Shown here in pieces: positions 24,791 through 36,485 of a stretch of DNA of 64,000 bases; positions within the stretch are counted from its first letter, which is position 1, and the number at the start of each line of letters is the position of its first letter. A program made the position numbers and the translations under genes. The stretch lies in assembly GCA_015680685.1 (NCBI GenBank), contig MNCI01034266.1, positions 193,959-257,958 of the forward strand. Direction: 5' to 3'. The stretch comes from Gnetum montanum. Taxonomy: Eukaryota > Streptophyta > Gnetopsida > Gnetales > Gnetaceae. The notes beneath the pieces are model-generated. The model saw nothing but the letters and a program-made list of their open reading frames with translations, had not been told where the DNA came from and made no database searches.

Positions 24791-26493
24791 GGTTATTTTA
24801 ATGAAAATAGCTCAAGGTAGGCTATGAAAAGAAAAAAAATGAAAATAGGTTCCAACAAGTGAGATTTAGAAGTAGTCAAAGGGAGTAAAAATGGTTGAAA
24901 ATGGGATACTTAATAAAAATAAAAAGTAGGAGGTAAGGGGGAATATACTCCTATAGATAAAATAGAAAGTTGCAAAGGTGATAGCAAACTTTACCCACAC
25001 TAACCTTCTAGCTATCACACTCCTTGATGTCCGCACTGGCTTCTTAGCTATCACACCCCTGAGTGTGGTAGGGGGGAAAGAGGAGGTGAGATAAGGGGAT
25101 CTTAGACCTTATAGAGCCAATGTTGATAAAAGGAGGTAAAAACTATTATAGGTGTGAAGAAAAGGATGCAAATTTTAATAGTTGGAATTACTATAAAGTT
25201 TAAATCTCGTGGAAATAGGTAAAAATGATAAAAATTAGATTACTTACTAAAAGTAGTAAGTGGGAGGATAAATGGAACCACATCCCTTTTACCAAAAATG
25301 GTAAGCTGAGAACATTGGGATCAAGCTTCACCCACATTGGCCTTCTAGCTATCACACCCCCAAGTGTGGTAGGGGAAAAGAGGGGGTGAGATCAGGGGTG
25401 GGGGGGTATGGGGGGAGAGGGAGATATCACACCTTCTAAAACCAATGTTGGTGAAGTGGGGGTAGGGGAAGTATGGTAGCCAAAATAGAAACTTGTAACT
25501 TTCTTAAAATGATTTTAGAAAATGCCAAGTTCAACCACAAAGGAGGGGGAAAGTATTTTTGGTTGGTAATAATGGACATGTTTATTTTGTAATGAGAATT
25601 ATGGCTAAGGTGGAATGTTGGTATGTAGGTGTTCCATGTTGGTTTTGGCTATTGAAATTCATAGAAAATGTTGGAAAACTTAACACCCAACCACCTACAA
25701 CTTCCACACTATGCTTTCTATTGCAGGGGATGAGGGGAAGCATTGGTTTTTAAAGGAGGCTTCAAGGTTTTTATTGTAGAAATTAGAAATTTCTAGAAGG
25801 TAGGCAACATTGGCTATGAGGGCAATCTGATTTGGCTATAGAAATTAGGCGAAGGCCCTCCTTATAGTACCAGGAGACTGTTGTGATGGTAAATCTTAGT
25901 CACTAGAAAAACCAAGGATTCTCAGTTGCAAGTAGGCTCAACCTGGAATCCCCTAGGACCTCTATGAGGAAAATGGAATCTATAGTGCTCTAGATGGTCC
26001 CATAGATCACACAAGGACTTGAGGGGATGGAAAATTGGGGTAACAAAGTAGGAAGATGTAGATTTATTGAGTAATGCACTAAAAATATAATAATTATCTC
26101 TTGAATTATATCCAAAATGAAGTCATAAACTTTATTAAATAAATAAAGAATGAGTTCAGAGTGGTGCACAAATTTGGTGCCCAAGAGAGGGACAAAGGGG
26201 GTTTACTTGGGCAAGGGTTCAGAGTTTGTTGAAGCCATAATTAAGTCCACAATATGGTATCTTTGTAACTCATGATGTTATGAAACCTCCTTTGTCACCA
26301 TCTTAGATCTGAAATGTTGGTTACTACTAGGGTTAGGAAAATATGAACTATTGGGGTAGCCAGAGTGCACCATAGTGGGATTTGGGGATCCTAGGAAATA
26401 ATGTTGATACCCAAATTTCACAGATCCTAAGTGGGAGGGGGTAATAAGAGGTAAACGTTTGCAAATGTTCCACACTGTCAAGCACCAAGAAGT
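24791..26493 (-). other. 5' leader of copy C with degenerate primer-binding site
   Basis: Aligns with 14344-15604. The first bases ggttattttaatg are the unfilled version of the B target. The primer site is near 26474-26487 (TGGTGCTTGACAGTG in element orientation). The phrase cttctagctatcacacccc..gagtgtggtagg recurs at 25000-25075 and 25345-25370, so the leader is internally duplicated. No gene. Confidence 0.6.
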
Positions 26494-28379
26494 TGTGTTT
26501 CTGCTAAGGAATTAAGAGCTCTTGGATGTCAAAATTCCAAGGATACTAAATTAAAAAAGTTTGAAACCATGACATGATGCCAAGGTTTGGTTTCTATAGG
26601 GTTATGATCATGATTTGGATTGAAAATTTGCTACAAATTCTTGACTAATTGGCTACTCATAGCTGATTGATTGGCTACAAATTGGCTACCAAATTGCTAA
26701 AAATTAGCTACCATATTCAAGGGTGGTAGGTGAGATCCACCTGTATGCATCCTAGCTATTTGGCCCCTTCCACGTTATTTAATCCTCTCTCTCCTAGCTA
26801 GCTAACCACCTCCTAGGAGAAGAGTGTCAACATTAATGGGGAATGGAAGGGCAACATTGGTGTTGCAACCAAAATCCTTAGTCATTGGAAAAACCAAGGA
26901 TCCTTGGTGCAATAGTTCCTCTGCCCTGAATCCCTAAGGCTTCCTCAAGAAAAAAATGGGATTCAAGATGCCCTGGCTAGTTTGGCAGATCAAGCAGGGA
27001 CTTATGAAATGCAAAATAGGGGAATAAAAGAAAATAGAATGCAAAATTGCTAGCGCTCTAAAATAATGCATAGATGATAAATAAATATATTTTGTATACA
27101 AAACCCAAAGCTTACAACTTTATTAAGAAAGAAAATAAAGAATAAATTTGAGAAATATGTATAAATGTTACTTGAGTAGAAAAAAAAAGGTGGTTCACCT
27201 ATGTAGGAGTTCAAAGCTTGTTGAAGCTAATGGGATCTACTCCACGATCTGGGTACTAAGCCACTCCTGATGCTATTGAACCTTCCTCAACTACCACAAC
27301 CATAGATTTGCTATTTCGATCACTGTTGAGGGTGAGAAAAGTGAAAAATTTAGATGCTAGGTTGCTCCATGTTGGGGTTTGAAAATCCTAAAGGTGTAGT
27401 GTTGACACCAAAAATCTATAAATATCAAGGCTACAATGCTTTCATGTTGGGTTCAAGGTAATGCAAGTATGAAAACTTGTAAGAGCTATTGAGTGCTTGA
27501 GAATGCCCTAAGTGTGGAATTATGAATAATGTTATGTGTATGCTAAAAATTTCTTGATAATGCAGAACTTGAACCAAATTTTAGAACCTCTAAATGGTGT
27601 TGGAGGCTAGCTTTCATAGGTTCTTTGGGCCATGAATGGTTGCAAAATGGCTATGATTTGGTTGCAAATTGATTGTAAATTGGCTACCAATTTGTTGAAA
27701 ATTAGTTGCCAAATTTAGGTGACATGGGTGCCAAAATTTGGGGGGTTACCATGCATAGTAAGTGCTTCCTCCCATGGCCATTTTGTTTGCTATAAATAGT
27801 GACCAGGGCACACCTTTCACACTATAGATGAATCTTCTACGTTGAGCTCTCCACCATGCTTACTGAATTCGCTAGTCAATGTTGAAGTGCATGAAGTAAC
27901 GAATTTTTGCTTTTGTGGCTTCCACATGGGGAATGTAACTTTTGTTGCTGGGGGAAAGCTTTCACGTTGAGGGGGGAAGGTTTCTAGGTTATGCATGTGG
28001 TCTCCACATTGAAGGGGGAAAGTTTCCAAAACCCCTATCCTTCCACATTGGGGGTAGGTGAGATCTAACCCCTACATGTGTTTCCAGTGTAGAAAAATGT
28101 ATACCTTGATAAAACCAATCAAATTTCCTTTGTTGGCATTTTAAAAGGCATTTTGACCCTACCACGCCCAAATATAGACACTAGGTAACTTTTCACTTGG
28201 AGAATGAGGCTTTAACCACTTATAAGGCATTTTTTGGTCCCAAAACTATAAAGTATGTGAAATTTTTCCATTGTGGGTTATAAGTTTCACATTTATAATG
28301 AGTTTTTTCCTTGGGTTTCATGGGGTGAAAGCTACACAATGAAGATTGGCTATTACATGTAACTTTTTATGATGTTTGA
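26494..28379 (-). repeat. Composite LTR block: truncated LTR, leader piece, second LTR
   Basis: 26494-26871 matches 15605-15980 of the other LTR and then breaks off. 26872-27440 repeats leader sequence (compare 25877-26480). 27441-28379 is LTR again, ending at the polypurine tract (about 28383-28395). This looks like a partial duplication or unequal exchange between neighbouring LTRs. It includes ccacattgggggtaggtgagatctaacccc near 28045, also found at 16000-16030. Confidence 0.5.
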
Positions 28380-28443
28380 ATAGCCCCTCTTTATTGGTTC
28401 CTGGAGGATTGACCCAAGAGGCATCAACAAAGGATAAAAAAAC
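28371..28443 (-). repeat. Polypurine-tract/LTR palindrome, copy Z
   Basis: gatgtttgaa...cccctctttattgg against catcaacaaaggataaaaaaaccatt; the middle reads aggattgacccaagaggcatcaac. Purine tract AATAAAGAGGGG in element orientation. Confidence 0.55.
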
Positions 28444-28501
28444 CATTGCATATTATAATGCTATCATGCATACAAGTCACATGAGCTATCCAAGTCATCA
28501 A

Positions 28502-28595
28502 GGTTTCTAGTTTAAGGTCGTGGTGGACCATAGTACTAGTTTAAGGCCCTAGTATGCTATGTTGCTAGTTTAAGGTCCTAGTAGACTGTTGAAAT
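28502..28595 (-). repeat. Hairpin array between pol stop and LTR, copy Z
   Basis: Three units with ctagtttaaggtc/ggccc; dyads GGTC-gtggtg-GACC (28515-28528) and a GGTCC-tagta-GAC-type unit. Lies between the pol stop and the polypurine tract, so the array is also a 3' terminal feature of pol-bearing copies. Confidence 0.65.
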
Positions 28596-28621
28596 TAGAA
28601 TCACTTGTTGATGATTATAAG

Positions 28622-30077
28622 CTAAATGTAGTATGAATTTAGATAGGAATGATTAATTGGATTGGCTAGCTCATTCCCATCCATGTTAGCTATTCTGAAT
28701 GTTTCATTCCCATAGGCTCTTGTGATAAGAAGGGATCCTTACCAATTGGTTGAGAATTTGTCTGCATGCTCATGAATGACCTTGAGGACTTTGTCCTCCT
28801 CCTTGATCTTGCACATGGGGATGGTGCTCAATGTGAGCAAGTGCTTGCATACATTTTTCGTCCATTGAATCTAGGGCTACCATCCACAAATCCTTGTTCT
28901 GCTCGTCATTGATGAAGTTGGTCAAGGCTATTTAGAGTAATAACACCTAGAATAAAAGAGGTACAATAGCATTTGAACCATAAATAAGGCTATAAGGGAT
29001 CATGCTGGTTGTTGTGAAATGGGTGATTCTATATGCCCATAGTGCATGAACAAGCCACTCATGCCACTTGTGCTTACTTTTATGAGCATCTTCTTGAGCA
29101 AGTTGATGATGGCCTTGTTGCTTGCTTCTACTTGTCCATTTTCTTGAGGGTAGTAAGGTGATGAGAAAGAATGCATAATGCCTAGGTTGTGAAAAACATT
29201 CTTAGTTTCTTGGCTACTAAATTAAGGTTCATTATCCATAACTATGGTCATGGGTATGTCAAAATGAGCTACCATGTTATCTAGGATGAATTTGCAAACT
29301 TTTTTAGATGTGGTCTTTCTTAAGGAAATAGCCTCAATCCATTGGGTAAAGTATTTGATTGTGAGAATGATGAAGCTATGTCCTACAGAAGACTTAGGTG
29401 TTATAGGTCCAATGATATCCAACCCCCACCATTGAAACAACCATGTTATCTGGGTTATATGTAACTTAGTTGGTGATACATGTATTAGGTTGCTATATCA
29501 ATGGCATGTGTCACATCTCCTAACCTTTTGTAGGTAGTCATTTTCCATATGGGGCCGCTAGTAGCCTAATCATCTAATCTTAGTGACCATGGCTGTAGGT
29601 CTTATATGCCCTTTAAAAAATCCCTCATGAACCTCCTCTAGGACTATTCTAGCTTCAGTTTTACCTAAGCACTTTAGGAGTATGCCATCATAGGATTGTT
29701 GATATAATATGTTATCACCTATGTTGGCATATTTCTTTGACCACTTGCATATAGCATACTTCTAAGCAGTAGTGAGGCCTTATGAAGATTCACCATGCAT
29801 AAGATAAAATTTGATACTTTCATACCATTCCTTGGGAGGAGCAGTATGAAAAACCACCATAAAGGTATCCTCAATGTTCTATGTGATGGAAGTAGCATAG
29901 TCCATTGTTAAGGGGGGTAACTTGCTAAACAGATCTGGCATCACACTAAGGGCTAATGTTGCAATTGCATTAGCTATGGAATTTTCATTTTGAGGAATGT
30001 GTTGAATATAAACATCTATGAACTATTGCAATAACTTCTTTCCTAGGTTATAGTAAGGTTGAAAGTGCTAAGCTTTG
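28622..30077 (-). pseudogene. Ty3/gypsy pol fragment: RNase H end and integrase (copy Z)
   Basis: Integrase core with all three acidic positions visible: Asp in WGLDIIGPIT (about 29420), Asp in TIVMDNEP (about 29225), Glu in YYPQENGQVEASNK (about 29090-29130). A frameshift follows. The carboxyl part keeps KVIHEHADKFS, AYGNETFRIANMDG and ends with TAG near 28622-28624. The zinc-binding/linker region and the end of RNase H occupy about 29450-30077. The amino side is cut at 30077, exactly where the 5' LTR of F begins, so F inserted into this pol gene. The other half of pol is not found beyond F. Confidence 0.87.
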
Positions 30078-31947
30078 TGAAACACCACTAGTTCAATAGT
30101 AGTTCAATGGTAGATTTTTCTAAGTGTCAAAACTTGGGAAAATTTTTTCAAAGTCTAGTGTCATGCTCTATAGCATAGATAGCATAGCACACCTTAATTC
30201 TTGATCTTTGCAAAATTTTTCTAAGTCTACCTGCTATGCTCCCTAGCATGACTAGTGTAGCACACACTTCCATGGCCAGTTTGCACAAACATCAAGCTAT
30301 AAGCAGTCAAGGGTTTCCTAGGATGGATCAAAAAATTTGGAAAATTTTCTATCTCTTGGACTATCAAGCTTGCTACACTCTCCAGCTTGCCCAGCTTGAC
30401 ACATGTTGTAGTTGCCAATTCACCCAAGTACCAGGCTAGAGTTTGTCAAAAGTGCTCAAGATGGAAAAAATAGTTTAGCAAATTTTCCATTTCTTGGGCT
30501 ATCATGCTTTGCTATGCTACATAACGTAGTGAGGTTGACATAGGTTTTAGGGCCAAATTTTTCCTAGGTGTTGGACAAGCATCTGTCAAGCTAGGTCGAC
30601 ATGGAAGATGCATTTGGCACATTTTTTGACTTCTGAGACTACCTGTCCTACTACACCCTAGAGTCTTGTCAGTGTGCCATGAAGAAACATCGTAAATTTT
30701 GTCAAAATTTGTCAAAGTATACATGCTATGCTCTACTATGCTATGCAGCATAGATAATGTGATGGATGTGGCAAGTCAAAATTTGCAAAATTTTACTAAG
30801 TGTTCTTGCTACGCTCTGCTACATTGTGTAGTGTAGCCAACTTGACACATGAAAAATGTCTCTAAAAGCCTCCAAAAGCTTCTAGAACTCAGCATCGACC
30901 TTCATCGTAACTCCAACATCCCTCTAATAGCCAAGATTAGTAGTTTGCATCTCTTTTGCACCCCCATTGATCCTTGAAATTATCCTTATGCCTGACCCTA
31001 CTCAAAAGAGGGGGAAGACATAGTCCCAGAGCATAGTCTCCAAGTTGCATTGTTTTAAAATTGTTTGTAGGTACATGGCAGTCTCTCAGACTTTGGCATG
31101 TGCAATCTAGGTGGTGTCGGCATAGTTCAGTAGTCTTTGGATTCCCGTTCCTATCCTGTAAATGTAACACTTTGAGTGTAACATGTCAGCTTGACCCATC
31201 TATGTGTGTGCCACATGGCACATAGGCCACGTGGCATCCAATATGCATTTCACGTCAAACCTAGCCCTACAAATACCCAGACATTTAGCATTTTAGGGGT
31301 TGGAAAATCATAAGATCATTGAACATTCAAGCATTCCTAGCACCTCTACTACTTTTTCACTTTAACACTTGAGCTTGACACCTTGGAAAGTACCGTGACA
31401 TAGTCTTCCTTGCATCCACAAAGCATGACAACTGCCAACCCAGCAAGTTCAACCTTGTAGTTGTTAGCATCACATACCTAATGTCCCAGAGACTGTGATT
31501 GCACCACTATGCTACCACTGTGCCTATCTGACACCACATACCATTTCATATTTTGATCAAGCAAAAGTTACGCTCCCTAGTTTTGGGGTAGTGCATTTCT
31601 CCACTCAAACTCCTATTCTATTTTCTTTCTTAGGATTTGTTTCAAGTTTTCAGCATAACTCTTGCATTTTTTTACTATTGATATGCATCTGCATATTTAT
31701 GTTACTATTTTTGGGCTAAGACTCTACGCTACACTCTTTCTTATTGTTGCATCTCCCACACGTAACACTCTATAAACTACTTTTACAAATGGTTATTATT
31801 ACACAGATAAGTCCATGTCTGATCGACTAGACTATTCAGGGCACCTCATTTCCATTTCCCTAGCACAACCCTGACACTGATTCAAGGTTATGTTGTATTC
31901 CTATAGACCTCTTGGTGTTACATCCACTGATGTTTTTGAACATCACA
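30078..31947 (+). repeat. 5' LTR of element F
   Basis: Starts TGAAACACCACTAG and ends ACATCACA five bases before the primer site; about 1.87 kb. Pairs with 43996-45657. Rich in small dyads built from gctatgctc...gcatagc and gctacgctc...gtgtagc words. The TATA position (about 31266-31276) reads CTACAAATACCC; the other LTR has TGTAAATACCCC at about 45208, both decayed from a TATAAATA-like box. Confidence 0.83.
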
Positions 31948-32551
31948 GTTTTTGGTGCTAGAAGGAGGACCTCCCATTACTTTTGTGTGCAATAGGTAGT
32001 CCCACATGCTTTCTACACCCTTGTCACTAGCAACAAGCTAGCATAGATGTAACACTCCTATGGACCTACCATGGTAGTAGCTAGATCATAGGCTAGTGTA
32101 GGAGTTTTCTACGTTCTAGTTGATGTAGATTGATCCTAGTTGATGGTTCCCTTGGAACCCTATAGGATAGAAAGCTTGAACTATGTCTGTCGCTTCAAGC
32201 TCTGAGTGTTTTGTAGAGCGTAACAACCCTATGAGCGTGACAGTCCCTCAAAGCATGATAAGCATAACACCAAAGATAACCATTTTTCTACATTCCCAAA
32301 ATTAGCCATTTTTGGCCTATTTTTTACAGTTTCACACTTAGCCATTTCACTTTAAAGTTTTCTACACTTAAACACTTTTTGCTTTTTATAGTTTTTATAG
32401 TTTCACATTTAGCATTTTCTTTTCTCATATACTTCTTAGACAGTAAAATAAACCTTGTTAACACCTTAGCTATTGCCTTGAGCTTCGAGGTGGCTCACCC
32501 CATTCAACATTTAGGAGATGTTGAGCAACCACCTAGATCAATGTGACCATA
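31948..32551 (+). other. 5' leader of F with primer-binding site
   Basis: TGGTGCTAGAAGGAGGAC at 31953-31970, matching the B site. The remaining ~580 bp has no gene and includes T-rich stretches around 32330-32430. Confidence 0.7.
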
Positions 32552-35500
32552 ATGGTAGTCTTTCCGATTGCATCACTAGTCACTTGAACACAAGGCACTC
32601 AACAATGAATGGTATAACTTCCTGTGTGGAAAGCTTTAAATAGGCTTGTCATTGGACCACCAAGAGATGGAAGTAAAGCACAGTTTTAAGATCATCCACC
32701 AAAATGGGAGGGAGTTCTTTCCCACCTGTAACATGGTCATACTACTTACTGAAAACCTCAAATGGATTTTGGATCAACTCATTAGGGTGAGTGGTCGAAG
32801 GAAGTAGGACATAGCATCAAACTATGATGAACCCCTACAAGATGGGTAGGAGGAGTTTGAATCTCACTCTGATGGTGGTATCCTATTCTATGTCTCAGTC
32901 CCAAAGTCTGCCTCTATTTGCTTGCCACACTAGCCATAGTCCTTTACCTACTTTGAGGTAGCTATGATAGTTCCATAGCCCAAGTCTTTGCCGATGGTAG
33001 CCAGCCACCAAGTCTTGCCTATGCAACAAAATGTAGGACCTTCTACCTCTTTTCCCTTTGTCATTTCCTTGTAGTTTGTTAAACCATCATAGCTAGCATT
33101 TGTGGTGCTAACACTACAATATGTGAACACCATTCCCATATTGCAACCACTTACAAGTTACATTCCTGTTATTTTGGCCATCTCAGTCCCATCACCAACA
33201 ATAGCCCTAGCCTCAATTATGTGGTGGGCCACAACATCTGTACCTACTGTACAACTATCACACATGCCTCAATACACACAACAACAAACTTACCAAGTGT
33301 CACACATGGTGGCACAACCCACAATAGGGCTGTGGGCCACTCCAATAGCACTGCCAATGGCACAACCAATTCAACCCTCTACAACATCCTCGAGTTTGGA
33401 CTAGGCATTCCAGCTTTTCCAAAATATCATGGAAGAGGTTATGTAGCTTAAAGTGGTCAACTCAGAAATGGTCCACATAATGAACTTTTACCAAGATGAT
33501 CCCATTAGCTCTGCAGTTCCTCCGCTAGTGCTCCCTCCTAGGGTCCAACTCCCCCAATTCACAAAATACAACAGAGAGGGTGACCCCAATGCTCATTTTG
33601 CAAATTTCCATTCTGAGTGCTTACTACTGCAAGCATGGCCGCACGTGAACATCCGCATCTTTTCCATGTCTCTTACTGGCAAAGCTTTCAACTAGTATCA
33701 TGTGTTCCCTAGAGCTTCCATCTCAACTCTAGAGGAGTTGCTGAGCTAATTCGTAACCCACTTCAACTACAACTTGAAGCTGGAGGCCACACTAGACTAG
33801 CAAATGAATATTAAATAAGGAGAATTGGAACCAATGCAAAAATTCATACAACATTGAAGCACCTCCCTTAATAAGATCCGTGAGCCTATCATCGAAACCC
33901 ATCTGATGGCCATTTTTAAGGATGTAGTAAATAATTTTATTAAATTCAAGCTATACTATTTAGCCCCACATTCATTTAGCCAAGCTTTTGCTAAGAAAAA
34001 GAGCAGACAAGACATGGCAGAACCTAGTAGGGCCCTAGCTTATGTGGCCTATAAAAATGTGCATGCAATGAAAGACAAAGAAAATGGAAAGGCCAAAAGA
34101 ACAACTATGGAAGCTATGGTTGATGAAGCCAAATCCAACAACAACAAGTAAGTAGATAAGTCACCTAAAGCCTTGGCCAAGAACAACAAAGCATTGAGTT
34201 TTGGTAATGCGGGATCCAACCAATATGCATCTTCAATGGCCACAGGGCAAGCTCCCATAAGGCCAAAAGTTGAGTGCAAGGATTGCTCAAAGTACATCCC
34301 CTTGCCAATTAAGCTATCAGAGCTTTTGGATCAACTACTTAGTGCTAGGTGCATTCAGCACAAAAAACATTTAGAAGATGTGCAAAAATGCCATGAGAGG
34401 TATTGTGAGGGCCTCAAAAACCCTTCTGTAGCTATGTTGAATGAGCCTTCAGTACTCAAAAATTTTATACTAGACTTGTTTTACAACTACCATCAGCTGT
34501 ATGACCACGACATTGATTATTGCCTAGCATTGAAGGATGACATTCAATGCATGATCGATTAAGGCAAGTTGGTCCTTGATGAAAGTAATCCTATCTAGCC
34601 AGAGAACTAGTCCATGAAAGTTTATAAGGATCCATTAAACGCTAGTGGTGGAGGTTATATTATCAATGCTTTTAGTGTTGTTGATGATGTAGATCTGACT
34701 CATGAACCATTTGTGGTTTCTATGCCCTTTGGCAACATTGGGGCCTCAACATCAGCTAGGCCATAGGCCCCCTTTGTCATCAAGACACCACCTCAGACAC
34801 CCATGATACCCTTCGTGGTTAGGGCTTTGCAACACCTTATGGAAGTAACAACCTAGACACCTTTTGTCATAAGGGTGCTAAAATGTGTAGATCTGCCATT
34901 TTCTTGGGGTTTGGTGGTGGGAACTACATCCTGCCCTGCTCACCTGCAGAAACATGATGAGCATTTAGTCAACAATATGGCTAGGGAACATACAGAGTTG
35001 GGTCCTCCTAAGCCTACCCCCTTGTCAGTTGTTCCCAAGGCCTTATCATCTCAAGCCACTAACACAGACACACACACTCAACAAGCAAGCACCAAGGCTG
35101 AAAAGCCTATGACACAAGCAAGCACCAAGGCTAGAAAGCCTATGAAATAAGCAAAAACCAAGTCTCCTCCTCAAAAAATTTGTCTCCTAGGATGCATAGA
35201 GGAGATAAAAATCACCAAATAAGTTGATGGTGAAAAATGATTTTCTAGATGTGTTCACATAGGTCAAACAGGCCCTAAAATAGAAAAATACAACATTGAG
35301 CCTATATGATTTAATCATGACCTCCTCTACTCAGTGCAAAGCCTTCGTTCACATGCATGCATCAATTCTTGTTAAGGAAGACATGCTGAGAGATGAAAAG
35401 GCTATCCACACCATAATGCTCTCACCTGCAACTAAGGAGCTAATGTTAATACCATTGACCCTTTGCGATAAAGTGATTAAAGCTAATCCTTAAAAGGGTT

Positions 35501-36161
35501 AGGTACCCAGTGCACCCATGTTCATAATGATTTACATGGGTTAGTACAAGATTTGCAGGGTGCATGTAGATGATGTGGTGGCAACCAATGTTATCTCATT
35601 CCTTGTCATTGGCAAGCTTGGTCTGGTGGATCAAATTAGGCCAACAACAATGACATGCTTGAAATCCTTTAATGGAGCATGTGTGGTTGTTAAGGGGATA
35701 GTCATGATGAATTTTGTGGCAAGGGAGAAATTCCCTACTAAACTAAATTCATTATGGTTGAAGAGATGCCTGGATCTAACCTAATCATAGGGAGGTCTTG
35801 GTTAGCCCAGCTACAGGTTGTTTCTTCACCCATCCACTAGGAGATCCACTTTTCTTACGAAGGTGGGGAGGTCATGATCTTTGGTGACAACGTAGCCCCT
35901 TTGACCATCAATAATGTAGACATCAAACAAGCATCAGAGGTAGAAATCTCTAAAGACATACCACCTATTTGTAATGAAATTTGACATTATTTGGCTAATG
36001 GCAACCAACCAAGCAAGACGAGTGACCTCCATGAGGAAGTCCTATGGGTAGAATTGCTCTTTCCTACAGTAGATGATGGCCTAGGGGAGTAATACCTAGT
36101 GCCTTCTAGGCCTTACACATCACTTAACTTTCATTGGGTTAGGAAACATTTGCGTGACTAG
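32552..36161 (+). pseudogene. Ty3/gypsy gag-protease polyprotein, element F
   Basis: Several stops but an easily followed frame. The start is uncertain (first ATG at 32552; similarity to the B N-terminus begins about 32600). The gag core (33453-33900) includes PPLVLPP, GDPNAHF and an EPMQKFIQ segment. A zinc-binding variant at 34480-34560 has NYHQLYDHDIDYC followed by LALKDDIQCMID, its first Cys replaced. PFV(V/I) repeats lie at about 34690-34890. A Lys/Thr/Ala-rich linker with QASTKAEKP repeated (35090-35145) follows, then MSLYDLIMTSS (35296). Protease reads VHVDDVVATN at about 35560. It ends VRKHLRD then TAG at 36159-36161. No pol follows. Confidence 0.87.
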
Positions 36162-36289
36162 GGCATGTCCCTAATTTATTTTCCCATCCAACTTGTCTCT
36201 TGTCCCTTTGTCTATATAGTTTTAGTTTGTGTTATGTTTGCATCTTGTATTACGATTTCATTTAGCTTTCTTTTTCAAAAAAAAAAGAG

Positions 36290-36485
36290 TCTTGGAAAGG
36301 CCTTAAACTACCACAAGGCCTGGAAAGGCCTTAAACTATCGCACGACCTGCCAAGGCCTTAAACTAGCAACTAACTTCCTTTTGCCCAGTGGCCCGAAAT
36401 GGCATTAAACTAGAAATCACCTAAAATGGCCTTAAACTAGTGATGGCCCTACTGCCATGGCCTTAAACTAGCATGGGGTCCACAA
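36290..36485 (+). repeat. Hairpin array 1 of F
   Basis: Six to seven copies of ccttaaacta at ~28-32 bp intervals with dyads such as GGCC (36317-36320)/GGCC (36327-36330). Lies between the gag-pro stop and the 3' end of the antisense gene. Confidence 0.75.

Noticed and set aside
30512-31170. Minus-strand ORFs with a counterpart at 44826-45026
   Set aside because: They are in the paired LTRs of F and share similarity only because the LTRs do.
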